Under the pieces are notes generated by a model. It ran no database searches. It was not told where the DNA came from and was given only the letters and a program-made list of their open reading frames with translations. Made by a program: the position numbers and the translations under genes. From assembly GCA_021229015.1 (NCBI GenBank), contig CM037792.1, positions 36,577,398-36,641,397 of the forward strand: 64,000 nucleotides of DNA, read 5' to 3'. Numbering within the stretch: position 1 is the stretch's first letter; each line of letters opens with the position of its first letter. This DNA is from Solen grandis. Its lineage: Eukaryota > Mollusca > Bivalvia > Adapedonta > Solenidae. Of this stretch, positions 51,540-64,000 are shown piece after piece.

Positions 51540-53300
51540 GACGAACGAGACTTCGTCTGAAATTTGATCATGTTTCGACGGATACCATAACTTGTCATAC
51601 TTTTCTCGCTTTACCGTTGGTCAATAGAATTGAATATTTTGAAAAAAAATGTAAAAAGAATACGAAGATCTCCAATTCACAATTTGGTTATAATAAGGGC
51701 CACTCAACATTGGATGCTATGTTTATTTTGCATTCCATTGTTCAGCATTATTTAAATAGTAATAAACGGTTAGATGTTGGATTTATTGATATGAACAAAT
51801 GTTTTGATGGTATTTATATATTTATAGAAATGGCATGTGGCTTAATTTATATAATGCAGGTATTAATGGCAAATTGTTGAAAATAGTTAAGCATATATTT
51901 AACAATGTGATGTCGTGTATTAAGCATTGTAATACGTTTTCTGGTTATTTTTTCTTTTGTTCCATTGGATTGAGACATTGGGGAGGTAATGTTGCCTGTT
52001 TTAGTGTCTTTATTTTTAAATGATCTTGAATCTTATATAAAAAATGGTGCAGAGTCCAATATTACTATAGACGAAATTTCAATGATTATATTACTATTTG
52101 CTGATGACATGGTTTTATTTGGTGATTCACCAGAGGATCTCCAGAAACGTTTGATTTTGATGCAAACATTTCTAAAACGAAAGTTATGTTTTCAGGAAAA
52201 AAATGTCGTCTGTTATCATCGGAAAAGTTGACCTGTAATGGATTGAATATAAAAGTTGGAGATAAATTTAATTATTTAGGTACGGTTTTTAATTACACGG
52301 GTCATTTGTTTCTATACTGAAACACTTGGTAGGTAAAGCTCGTAAAGCAAGGAAAATGCTATTGTACAACTGTAATAAGCTACCACTGAGCCCTAGATAT
52401 TTATTTTAAATTGTTCGTTTGTTTTTGTGGTTTTTTATCAATATGCTTGTGAATTAACGGGATTTCTAAATCAAAAGAAATAGAAAGAATACATTTGAAA
52501 TTTTGTAAAAGGATTTTAAAAGTGAGAGCTAGTACTTTAACAGCTGGTGTACATGGAGTTCTGGGCAGCATCCTCTGTATATCTCTCGTTACTAAATATA
52601 TATATAATTAATGTAAAGTGGTGTAGCTCGTACTCTGATCATAAATTTGTTTCTTGTATGTAAAAGTTAGGTTTTTTTTTTTAAGGTCGCAAGAATTTTG
52701 GTTTCAGGTGTAAAAAAAAAATGCTGGATAACTATGGCTGTTCAAATGCTTTTAAAATAGTATGATGTAATGCATTTTTTTTAAGTCTTTTAAAAACGGT
52801 ACTTGATTGTTTTTGCAGGAAGGGGAAATGGTTAGAGTAGTAGTGTTCTAGATGAGTAAAAGTTTTTTTAGTCTACTATTTGTTTGAAACTTATTTAGAT
52901 ATACATGTCTCTGCTAATCTCAGACTTTTCTTACTAAAATTAGATATCGCTCATGAGTTAAAAATACAAACAGAAAGATTTTCTAGAAATAGTATTCCAA
53001 GAGGAGGAAGTAGTCTAATAGCGACAGGATTTTGAAGACGTTTATCACTTTATTGTGTGGTCCTGTTATACTCTTTACGTGAAAAATTTTTAAACCCTTT
53101 AACTGTTGAATTTTCAAATGGACTTACCCGGGCATTTTTTTCAAAACTGTCCATTATCAATTTTAGGGATAACAAATGAAAACTTTTAGTTGGTCAGCCA
53201 ACAGAAAAGACCCTGCTTTTTAACTGGTGGAATGGTTGCATTACAGTTAAGAAGAGTTACAATGCCCTTAAATTTTTAAATTGACTTCGTTACGTTAAAA
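51540..53300 (+). pseudogene. Decayed non-LTR retrotransposon reverse transcriptase
   Basis: Translation in shifting frames gives RT fingers/palm pieces: FGYNKGHSTLDAMFILHS then FIDMNKCFDG (51680-51815), NGKLLKIVKHIFNNV (51835-52020), and the polymerase box FADDMVLFGDSPEDLQ (about 52095-52145). Weaker C-terminal pieces follow past 52200 (NYLGTVFNYTG, then SKEIERIHLKFCKRILK near 52460-52520). At least two frame changes and several stops break it. It is clearly a LINE; the clade is not determined. A small hairpin (AGACGAA / TTCGTCT, 51539-51558) precedes it. Confidence 0.85.
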
Positions 53301-55350
53301 TGGATTTTTTTTTTGTTTTGCGTTTTCCTTTCTGAAAAAAAACTTAGAAAACCAAATTAGTTAACAATAATTTTCTCTAAATATTGTCTTTATTTTTTTA
53401 AGTATTAATTGTTGTCCTTAAAAATCAGTTGGAAAAATAATAAAAAAAATAAGGAAAATTGATTTTTATGTATTTATAGGGTTTCTTGCTGACTGTGATA
53501 TTTTTCTATTGTTTTTTTTTTAAAAAGATGGGTACTCGTAAAAATTTGAATAGCTATTCTGTTCTAAAAAGTAAAAAAAATCGAAATCAATTCTGCAGTA
53601 GCAATGATTAATGGTAGATTTAAATTTGAGAAAAGCGGGGCGCTTACATAAAAGTCCCCCGTTTTTGGGAAAAATTGATGAATAATATTTCTCAAAAAAC
53701 GTTTATCAAAAAAAATGTGAGTTTAAGCAGTGCGGGATGTTAATACTTGTTTTTAATTATTCTATCTTTAAAAAAAAAATTTTTTGTATTTAATTTAAAC
53801 CCCTTTTAAATGCTATTGGCTGTGCTGCCTTTGCGCCTTTAGACCAAGATCAGCCGCAACCCGGGAAATTTATAGGGTTGCACTGTTGCTTTAAAATAAA
53901 TGGTTTTTAAGCACCACCATAAAAAAAATGGTATTTCCAAAATTACAAAAGGGAAAAAAGTTCTTTAAAAATTTGCATTAAAAGGGGGGTTAAAACTGTG
54001 CCAAACCTTTTGAAAAACCCCTTAATATGCTTAAAAGCTGGCTTTAAAAAAACTAATCGATTTAAATTTTGCATAGTTTTTCCCTTTCCTTTTTTTTTTA
54101 ATTTTAAACGATTATTTTTAAAAAAAGATGGTTTTTCCGCATCTGCGTTGTTTAAGGGGGGGGATATGTTGAAAATTTTCCCTTTAAATCTGGCAAAAAA
54201 AATTCCCCGGACGTCTACTTCAAAAATTTAACCTAATTAAGTAAAGGGTTTTTAAAAACCGTAATTTACCGAATTTTTTCAAGATTATTTAAATAAAAAA
54301 GAAAAGGTTGAAATAAAAACCCAAAAACCTTAATGTAAAAATTATGTCAATAAAAAAAAAATGGTAGCACACTTTGGTTTCTTTTTTTTAAACCCTCAAA
54401 AAAACGAAACAAATGCATTTTTTTTTAAAATTTCTCCCCGTTATTATCCCCCTTTTATGGGAATAAATAAAATTAATATCATAAAATTTTTGAAAAAAGG
54501 CGACTTTTTGCCGTTCTTTAAATATAAAAATCCTTTATTCCGGTCTTTTATTGAAAAAGCCATTTACTCAAAATTCAGGAACCAAAAAACAAACTTTAGT
54601 GGCCCTTAACCCCCCTTCCTAATCAGGCCGGATTTTGCAATAGCGTTAGGAATATTATTTTACCCTGTAACATCAAATGTATAAAAAATTAAAATTTTTT
54701 TAAAATAATATTATTTAATATTTATTTTTCCATCAATTTACCAATTACACTCCAAAATAAAAATAAAATGCGCCCGTAATAAAATAATTTTTGTGATGTC
54801 AATTCGTTTTAAAATGGGGGCACACACCACCACACCTTCCTATTATTTAAATTAAAAAAGAAAATCCCTACGTACCCCATAAAACAAAAACAAAAAATTT
54901 TTAAAAGTATTAAAAAAACTGAAAAATTTTTAGTGGTTTTTTCGTTTTCCCCTCACAAATATGTCCTTTTAGATAGAGTTTTTTAAAAATTTTTTATCAA
55001 TTTTTGGGAATCTTTAAAATTTTTTAAATGTTTAATTTCTATGAACTTTGAAAAAATGATTAAAAACTATTTTTACAGTGCTTTTAAATTTTGAAACTTT
55101 TCTGAAATAGTAAAAAGATCCGGGCCGTTTCAAAAATTATTTTTTGAAACAAAACTTTTTTTAAATCTAAAATTTCAAGAATTAGTAGTCCCCCCCATCT
55201 TTTAAAAAAAAGTTATTATGAGATCTCGCAAAATTTTTTGTTTTTTTCAGTCGATGTGTACCTAAAAAAATCAATTATATATATATAATATATTTATTTT
55301 TTTATATTATATTAATATTTTATAATTATATAAAGTTTTAAAATAATTTC
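53301..55350. other. Homopolymer-rich, probably low-quality consensus
   Basis: Runs of A, T, G and C of 4-9 bases occur at unusual density, with hardly any ordinary words between them. No repeat partner or gene is recognisable. The effect begins near 52650, inside the LINE relic. The 77- and 82-codon frames here (rich in K, F and N) are not credible genes. Confidence 0.5.
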
Positions 55351-56087
55351 GGGTCCCTTTTTAACTATAAAACTGGGACATTTTTGTAAATATTACTCGG
55401 CATTTCTTTTAGCTCGTTCTTATCGATTACTAAAACCGAGCGCCGTAGCGAACAGAACAAGACACACAGTAAACTCAGCATGACAAAACCCCGTGGTTGG
55501 TTCACTTCATGTAATTGTCCACCGATGGTTTCCGTTTCTTTTGCGATCGTTCTCGGCCTTTTTTATCAGAATAAATGTCATCACTGGCATCTTTATTGGC
55601 ACCGTAAATTCACCCAACTTTATCAACCCGATGGATAACAAAGGAATTTTGTATTATCTATCTGAGTTACCTATGCACACACAAAAAACCTCAAAATACT
55701 TGGACCAAAAATAATTAAGCCGAATTCCACCAGTAATCTGGACCAAAAATAGCACTGGGTCATCACGAGGTAGTCTATTTTCTACAAACATCAAGATCCT
55801 TGACGGCCCTCACATGTTGAGTTAGCAGGGTCGATGAATTGAAAATACCGTTAATCGTCTCTGTTGTTTTTTTGGACATACTTCTGGTTTCTGTGTGAGA
55901 CGAATTTTTGTCCTTTGTTTTAAAGAAGAACACGATTATTTTTTTTTTATATAGGAAATGATCTAGAATTACGACAGAAGTATGATCAACAAACATATTG
56001 AAAACATTATCAAACTAAAATCTTTTGCTTCTTTTTTATATACTCATAACTTTACACTTTTGCATTTAATTGCAATTAGTTTGTGTT
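55351..56087. other. Intergenic, one weakly protein-like minus frame
   Basis: 55775-55996 on the minus strand reads TKDKNSSHTETRSMSKKTTE and NGIFNSSTLLTQHVRAVKDL, then stops. It looks somewhat protein-like but has no homologue I know and no clear acceptor. Confidence 0.3.
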
Positions 56088-56560
56088 ATAGCACATGTAT
56101 GTATGTATATTTTGCACACGGTATGTATTTATTATGCACACAGTATGTTTTTATATATGCACACGGTATGTATTTATATATGTAGACGGTGTGTATTTAT
56201 ATATGTACATGGTATGTATTTATATATGCACACGGTGTGTATTTATATATGCACACAGTATGTATTTATATATGTAGACGGTATGTTTTTTAATATTTTA
56301 CATGGTATGTATTTATATATGTAGCGGTAGTATTTATATATGTACATGGTATGTATTTTTATATGCACACGGTTGTATTTTATATGCACACGGTATGTAT
56401 TTATATATGTAGACGGTATGTATTTATATATGCACACGGTATGTATTTATATATGTACAAGGTATGTATTTATATATGCACACGGTATGTATTTATATAT
56501 GCACACGGTATGTATTTATATATGCACACGGATGTATTTATATATGTATTGGATGCATAT
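56088..56560. repeat. 23-bp minisatellite
   Basis: About 19 copies of a 23-bp unit, ATGTATTTATATATGCACAC plus GGT, with variants GTAGAC and GTACAT replacing GCACAC. Open frames on both strands (CIYICTRYVFIY-type peptides) are artefacts. Confidence 0.9.
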
Positions 56561-57482
56561 ATAAGAGAATGCTCAGCTGTATGTATTTATTTTTTCCCAT
56601 ACTTTTAATTAAGAACACGCAAGGGTAAGCTTCCTGTTAATATGTACATGTTATGCTTAAGTCAGCATTGTCAAACTCTTCCAAATAGATATAATGATTG
56701 TTGTCATGATAATGTTGTGTGGGAAATTTTATGTTCTATCTATGTAATTTGACATATCACGCCCGGTCATATTTAATTCTATACATGATAACCTTTCCCC
56801 ATGTGTATGTGTCGAATGTTAAAACAAACTTATAACTTTTAAGATACACATCGGTGAGAAGGCTAAGTTATAGTAAATCAGTCAGTATAACCACTCGCCA
56901 TGGACCCCCACCCCTTTAAAGCCTTTTAAGAGTGCGACCAAACCTTGACTCTGCAACATGTATTTAGTATTTGACATTTAGGTCTTAAGTAACTAATTTT
57001 ATGACATGTTTTCTGTTGAAATACTCGAGTAATCTCTGTGATTTGTCTAGTGAGACAGTAAATTATTTTGGCATATTTATGTTTATCCGCAGTGCTGTAA
57101 TAGTACAATTTTGACCCATAACAACTCTTGTCTAATCTAAAACAAACATTTTTAACCATTGTTTGTAAAAATGGCAAAGTCCAAAATAGGGAACATTATG
57201 CTTTTTGACTTTACTTTAAGAGTTTTTAAGGCCACAAATATGTTGTTTTTTTTTTAAACAAAATCCAAAAACACAGGTAAAAAGTGATTAAAGAGAACGT
57301 ATCTATAATTAAAATTGTAACATGATAAACTTTTTTTTTTTTTTTAGAAAATACGGCAATCTTTTCTAAGTCTATTTTAATTTTATTTGCAAATGCTTTT
57401 CCATTTGTTCTGTGGATGGGATGCAGTTGTTATGCTCACTTAAAAACGTCCATTAACGCTCAAGATACAGATGTAAGACTAA
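56561..57482. other. Intergenic, nothing recognised
   Basis: No convincing coding frame or repeat partner before the array that starts at 57483. Confidence 0.5.
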
Positions 57483-60400
57483 ACTAGAAGTCGTTTGTTT
57501 AAGATACAAACGAAGCGGCTTTCCGTTTGCTTATTTCAAAGGTGTTGAATATATAAGTTAAAACAAAGAAATGGAATAATGTTGGCTAATAATGTTTAAT
57601 TCAATAAATAAATCATTTATTATCATAAATATATATTATGTTCAAAATTAACTTTATTTTTTTTTTATTTTTTTCATTTTCATCTTCTTAGGAAGATATT
57701 GGAAAGCATATATATGGACGTTTTTGATTACGCAACTTTTACTATCATGCAGAAAAAAATACTAATACAATCCTCAAGTTTTTTTTTCTTACGTTAGTCA
57801 ATCAATTTTAAAAGTTTTTTTATTCTTTATTTAATATCTTTTTCTTGTTAGCATATTACTTAACAAATATTCATTGCAATTTGACCCACAATTGAAATTT
57901 TAAAAAAGAAAAAAAAAATACTTTGAAATCCAGACTTTCAACCTTTAAATTGATTGATTTTTTACATTTGAAAAATTTAGATAGAAACAAAGGCAGGGTG
58001 TTATGAAAATACTTTCTTATTTCTATGTAATTAACGTTATAAACGTCTTGAAATTTCAACCATTCATTTGCTTTATATATTTGCTTATTTTTACAGATTT
58101 AGAAAAAAAAACCGTTAAACTTTAGAAAACAAAAAAAAATCAATGGGGAAGTTCATGTATTTGTCATTTTCTTAAGGTTTGCAGAAAGCCGTCAAAGCAA
58201 AAGCAAAAGTTACCCCTATAGGTTTTCTGGCTCTAGTATAATTTTACTAATTCATCGTAAAGCGACTTTTTTAGAAAAAATGTACCACAATTCACTATTA
58301 AACGCAGGCACTCTTTCCTGCAAAAGAACAGTCGGATCTTGCTCAACCAAACCCAATGACCGCTTTCATTTCTTTCTTTAAATTAATATATTTTCATGAA
58401 TTAGCCCTATAAAGAAAAACATGAAAGGTCATGTTTGATAACGTACTCACTTGAAATTTTCGGGCCCATGTCAAGGCACGGCAATATTACTATTTAAAGT
58501 TAATATGTCCAATCTTATGGTTTTTTTTTAAATGTATTTCGCTTACAAATCAATTTTGTCATAAAAAAGTGACACAACATAAATTCTTAAGGTATGCTTT
58601 AGATTGCCACAATACTCATGACGCTGAAGCGCGAATACGTATTTAAATGAATGATTTTAAAATTTCAACCACGGCAAAATAAAAGTGACTAAAGAAAAGT
58701 ATCTGTTTTGGAAGGACATGATTAGCTAACATTCTATTAATCCAGATAAAAATATATTCGAGAATGTGAACATGTTTGTTTTCAGATTTTCAAGAAAGCG
58801 TTCCATCAAACATAAAATTCTGCCATGTTTGATGACGTAATAACTTTAAATTTTAAAACCTTTATGAACGTACAAATTTTCGACATTTTTGACAAGTTTA
58901 AGTTCATTGATCAAATTGGCGATTTTATATGAATTTTTAAAATAATTTCTTGCTTTAGTATTCATGAGTAAAAAACTACGTGACAAATCAAACATTTCTT
59001 GCAGTATGCATCACTTCAATTTTAACTCTACAATTCTCAAGATTTCAATTTAAGACTGATTCAAAATTCATGATACCAGAGCAAGGAAATGTTAAAAAAA
59101 TCCCTTTTTTGTCTTTTTAATTGACGTCATAACCACGGGGACGTAAAAGAAAATCATTCAGAAAAAAGAATGTAAACCTCTATGCCGATATGCTATCCAA
59201 TGTTCATGCTTCTAACGCATCAGGGGGCTTTGTAACATTAAAATGTAATTTAAGGACCAAAGTTCGAATCTCAGTGCCATGAAATCTTTTATATTTTCGA
59301 ATTTGGAAATTTGAATGCCCACGGTGCAAATCTACATCCTAAAATACATCTTCTGTGAAAATATCAATATAATCGGACCGAAATTGAAGGCTCTAGAGCG
59401 CGAACAAATTTTGAAGGTGACGTCAAATCTGACGTCATTTGACGTCATTGAAAATTAAAAATAAATGAATTTATAAATTTAAAGATTTTATTCGCTGCAA
59501 TACAATTTTCAAAAAGATTGAGTCAAAAGTCTTGATACAGAGGGAAATAATTTTTTTAAAAAGTTGCTTTTTGTCGTTTTTATGACGTCATAATCACGTG
59601 ACTTAAGAAAAAAATCCTTTAAGAAATAGAAAGAAGACCTCTAGGCCGATATGCTGTCCAATTTTCATGCTTCTAACGCATCAGGGGGCTTTGTAACATT
59701 TAAAATATAATTTTAGGACCCTAAGTTCGAATCTTGGTTTTGCCATGGTATCTTTATATTTTCGATTTGGAAATTTGAATGCCACGGTGCAAATCTACAT
59801 CCTAAAATACATCATCTGTGAAAATATCATAAAAATCGGACCCAGAATTGAAGCCTTTAGAGCGCGAACAAACTTTTAAAGCTGACGTCAAATCTGACGT
59901 CATTTGACGTCATTAAAAATTAAAAATAAATAAATTTATAAATGTAAACTTTTTAATCGCTGCAATACAATTTTTAAAAAGATTGAGTGAAAAGTCATGA
60001 TATAAGAGCGAAATAAATTTTTAAAAAAGTTGCTTTTTGTCGTTTTTTATGACGTCATAATCACGTGATTTAAGAAAAAATCCTTTAAGAAATAGAAGAA
60101 GACCTCTATGCCGATCATGCTGCCAATTTTCATTCTTCTAACGCATTAGGTTCCCTTGTAACATTAAAATATAAATTTAGGACCTAAGTTCGAATCTTGG
60201 TTTTGCCATAAAATCTCAATTTTTTCAAATTTTGAAATTTGAATGCTAGGGTGCACTTCTACCTTCTAAAATACATCTACTGTGAAAATATCAAGAAAAT
60301 CAGACCAGAATTGAAGGCTCTAGAGCGCGAACAAACTTTTGAAGCTGACGTCAAATCTGACGTCAATTGACGTCATTGAAAAATTAAAAATTATTGAATT

Positions 60401-60513
60401 TAAAAATTTATACTTTTTTGTCGAAGCATTTTAATTTTCATGTTGCTTGACCATTGGCAACATATATAAATTAACTCTTGAATTAGGTTGGAAGAAGAAG
60501 AATAATAATAATA
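57483..60513 (+). repeat. Large tandem repeat, unit A (3031 bp)
   Basis: Begins ACTAGAAGTCGTTTGTTTAA, with a 7-bp hairpin (CGTTTGT / ACAAACG). Contains a unique arm, then three ~461-bp modules anchored by CATGCTTCTAACGCATCAGG (59208, 59670, 60131) and ends in an (AAT)n-like tract. Each module carries TGACGTCA palindromes, 12 in this unit. No coding frame. Confidence 0.85.
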
Positions 60514-63144
60514 ACTAGAAGTCGTTTGTTTAAGATACAAACGAAGCGGCTTTCCGTTTGCTTATTTCAAAGGTATTAAATATATAAGTTAATACAAAAC
60601 AAATGGAATAATGATGCATAATAATGTATGATTTAATACGTAAATCATCTTTATCTTAAATATATACTTACGATTATGTTCAAAAATAAGCTTTAAATCT
60701 TTTTTTTTTTTTCATTTTCTTCTTCTTAAGAAGATATTGAGAAAGCATAAATATGGATCTTATTTGATTATGCACCCGTTTTCTATCATTCTGAAAAAAA
60801 ACACAAAAAAAACAACAACAAAAAAACAGGAAAATTTTAAGATAATAATATCCTCAAGAATTGTTTTTCTTACGTTATTCAATCGATTTTTTTTTTATTC
60901 TTTATTTAATATCTTTTTCTTTGTAAGCATATGGCTTAACATGTATTTATTGCAATTTGATCCACAAATGAAATTGTAAAAAAGAAAAAAATACTTTAAA
61001 ATCGATTACTTTGTACCTTTAAATTGATTGAGTTTTACATTTGCAAAATTAGAGGGAAACAAAGGCAGAGGTGTAAGCAAAATAATGAAAATAAGTTTCT
61101 TATTTCTATGTAATTAACGTTATAAAAGTCTAGAAACTTTCAACTATTCTTTTGCTTTGTATATTTGCTTATTTTTACAGATTTAGGAAAAGAAACCGTT
61201 AAACATTTAGAAAACTAAACAATCGATAGGAAGATATACATGTATTTGTCATTTTCTTCAGGTTTTCAGAAAGCAGTGATAGCAAATGCAATAAGATATC
61301 CGTAAAGGTTTTTCTGGCTCTAGTATAATTATACTAATTCATCGTAAATGCGACTCATTTACTCAAAAACGTATCACAATTCACTATTCAACGCAGGCAT
61401 TCATTCCTGCAAAAGAACAATCGGATCTTGCTCAACCAACCCAATGACCACTTACATGTCTTTCTGCAAATTAATAGATTTCCATGAATAAGCCCTTTTA
61501 CGAAAAACATGAATAAGTCATGTTTGAAAACGTAATCACTTGAAATTTTCTGGACTTTTCGCGCATGTTAAGGTACGGCATTATTACTTATTTAAAGTTA
61601 ATATATACAATCTTTTGATCTTTTTAATATATTTTGCTTACAAATCAATGTTGTCATAAACAAGTTACACAACATAAATTCTATAAGGTATGCTTAAGAT
61701 TGGCATCAATGCTCATCACATCACGCTGGAGCGCTAATACGTATTGAAATGAATATTTTTTATATTTTGACGACGTCAAAATCAAGTGACTATCTTTTTT
61801 GCAAGGACATGTTCAGCTAACGTTCTATTAATCCAGAAAAAAAGTATCTTCGAGAATGCGAACAGGTTTGTTTTCACATTTTCAAGTAGGCATTCCATCA
61901 AACATGAATAACTGCCATGTTTGATGGCGTAATCACTTGACATTTTCAAGACCTTATGAACGTACTAAGTTTCTACATTTTTTAAAAGTTTAAGTTCATT
62001 GGTCTAATTGGCGATTTTATATGATTTTTCAAAATAATTATAGTTTAAGTATGCATGACGTCATAATCACGTGACAAAACAAACATTTCTTGCAGTATGC
62101 ATCACTTCAATTTTAACTCTATCAATTCTGAAGAAGATTGACTTTAAAAACATGATATCGGAGCGAAAGAAATCTTTAAAGAGACATGTTTTTTTGTCTT
62201 TTTGATGACGTCATAACCACATAACTAAAAAGAAATTCATTCAGAAAATAGAACGTAAACTTCTATGCCGATATGCTGTCCAATTTTCATGCTTGTAACG
62301 CATCAGGGGGCTTTGTAACATTTAAATTTAATTTTTGACCAAAGTTCGAAACTCGGTATTGCCATAAAATCTTAATCTTTTCGAATTTGGCAATTTGAAT
62401 GCCAAGCTGGACATCTACATCCTAAAATACATCTTTTGTGAAAATATCAAGATAATCGGACCTATATTGAAGGCTCTAGAGCGCGAAAAACTTTTGAAGC
62501 TGACGTCAAATTAGACGTCATATGACGCCAATGAAAATTGAAAATGATTGAATGTATAAAAACATACTTTTTTATCGCTGCAATTTCAATTTCATTAAAA
62601 TTGACTCAAAATGTATGATGCCAGAGCGAGAGAAATCCTTGAAAAAATAGGATTTTGTCCATTAAATGACGTCATAACCACGTGACTTAAAAGGAAATCT
62701 TTCAGAGAAAAGAAAGTAGACCTCTGGGCCAATAAGCTGTCCAATTTTCATGCTTCTATCTCATCAGTAGCCTTTGTAACATTAAATAATAGTTTTAGGA
62801 CCAAAGTTCGAAACTCGGTTTGCCATAAATTCTTAATTTTTTCGAATTTAAAAATTTGAAAGATAAGGTGCACATCTACATCATAATATACATCTTCTGT
62901 GAAAATATCAAGATAAAATATCAAAAAATAAAGGCTCCAGAGCGCGAACAAACTTTTGAAGCTGACGTCAAGTCTGACGTCAATTGACGTCATTGAAAAT
63001 TAAAAATTATTGAATTTAAAAATTTATAAGTTTTTGTCGAGGCAATTTAATTTTCATGTTGCTTAGACACTGACAACTTACCGAAATTAACTCTTAGATT
63101 TGGTTGGAAAAAAAGGAATAATAATAATAATAATAATAATAAGA
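60514..63144 (+). repeat. Large tandem repeat, unit B (2631 bp)
   Basis: Head-to-tail copy of unit A with the same start, two modules (anchors at about 62288 and 62748) instead of three, seven TGACGTCA sites, and an (AAT)n tract at about 63117-63142. No coding frame; the 80- and 81-codon frames are incidental. Confidence 0.85.
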
Positions 63145-64000
63145 ACTAGAAGTCGTTTGTTTAAGATACAAACGAAGCGGCTTTCCGTTTGCTTATTTCA
63201 AAAGTATTAAATATATAAGTTAATTAAAAAAATGGAATAATGATGCATAATAATGTATGATTTAATACGTAAATCATCATTATCTTAATATATACTTACG
63301 ATTATGTTCAAAAATAAGCTTTAAATCTTTTTTTTTTTTCATTTTCATCTTCTTAAGAAGATATTAAGAAAGCATAAATATGGATCTTATTTGATTATGC
63401 ACCCGTTTTCTATCATTCAGAAAAAAAAAAAAAAAAAATCAAGAAAAATTTTAAGATAATAATATCCTCAAGAATTGTTTTCTTACGTTATTCAATCGAT
63501 TTTAATTTTTTTTTTTATTCCTTATTTAATATCTTTTTCTTTGTCAGCATATGACTACATGTATTCATTGCAATTTGATCCACAATTGAAATTGTAAAAA
63601 AAAAAAAATACTTTAAAATCGATTACTTTCAACCTTAAAATTGATTGAGTTTTACATTTGCAAAATTAGATGGAAACAAAGGCAGAGGTGTAAGCAAAAT
63701 AATGAAAATAATTTCTTATTTCTATGTAATTAACGGTATATAAGTCTTGAAACTTTCAACTATTCATCTGCTTTGTATATTTGCTTATTTTTACAGATTT
63801 AGAAAAAGAAACCGTTAAACATTTAGAAAACATAAAAAATCGATAGGTATGTATGTATACGATAGATACATGTATTTGTCATTTTCTTCAGGTTTGCAGA
63901 AAGCCGTGATAGCAAATGCAATAAGATATCCGTAAAGGTTTTCTGGCTCTAGTATAACTATACTAATTCAGCGTAAATGCGACTCATTTACTCAAAAACG
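63145..64000 (+). repeat. Large tandem repeat, unit C, cut by the window end
   Basis: Third copy. Its first 856 bp are more similar to unit B than to A (for example TCTTATTTGATTATGCACCC in both). Confidence 0.85.

Noticed and set aside
53998..54609. Frames of 77 and 82 codons
   Set aside because: They lie in a homopolymer-rich stretch of doubtful sequence quality and have biased K/F/N composition.
56070..56608. Overlapping frames rich in Tyr, Ile and Cys
   Set aside because: They are translations of the 23-bp minisatellite, present on both strands.

Overview
This window is nuclear DNA from an animal, most likely a bivalve mollusc. That call rests on four things: one split, intron-rich metazoan gene; an AT-rich background; many tRNA-derived SINEs; and tandem-repeat-cored mobile elements ending in an ACGG microsatellite, like the 'pearl' elements known from oysters and clams. 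The species is not identifiable from the sequence alone.

Genes. The only gene that can be followed from start codon to stop codon is phosphatidylinositol 4-kinase beta (PI4KB). It lies on the minus strand from 24444 (ATG) to 9867 (stop) in 14 coding exons that join in frame to a 928-residue protein. All donors are GT and all acceptors AG. A short plus-strand exon at 2553-2674, followed by AATAAA signals, looks like the last exon of an unidentified gene running tail-to-tail towards PI4KB. A possible non-coding leader and promoter of PI4KB lies near 24.7-25.6 kb. Two further exon-like segments on the minus strand (45760-45635 and 49571-49461) are weak candidates. A decayed non-LTR retrotransposon reverse transcriptase lies at about 51.6-53.3 kb.

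Layout. 1-1284: SINEs and a GA microsatellite, then a 100-N gap. 1385-9866: repeats, the orphan terminal exon, a 28-bp minisatellite (7190-7925) and the PI4KB 3' side. 9867-24444: PI4KB, with a 1.7-kb minisatellite in intron 2 beside the exon 3 acceptor. 24445-51384: no recognised gene. This part holds TTAA-flanked MITEs (eight copies of one hairpin family in the window), a long-TIR transposon (26.7-27.7 kb), two related pearl-like elements (35.7-37.7 and 38.1-40.0 kb) and a 3.05-kb element with 27-bp terminal inverted repeats (45.8-48.9 kb). Second 100-N gap: 51385-51484. 51485-57482: LINE relic, a homopolymer-rich stretch that looks like poor consensus, and a 23-bp minisatellite. 57483-64000: a head-to-tail array of a 2.6-3.0-kb repeat carrying 19 copies of the palindrome TGACGTCA.

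The sequence between the two N gaps is exactly 50,000 bases. This suggests a scaffolder cut a contig at a fixed bin size, so adjacency across the gaps should not be assumed.
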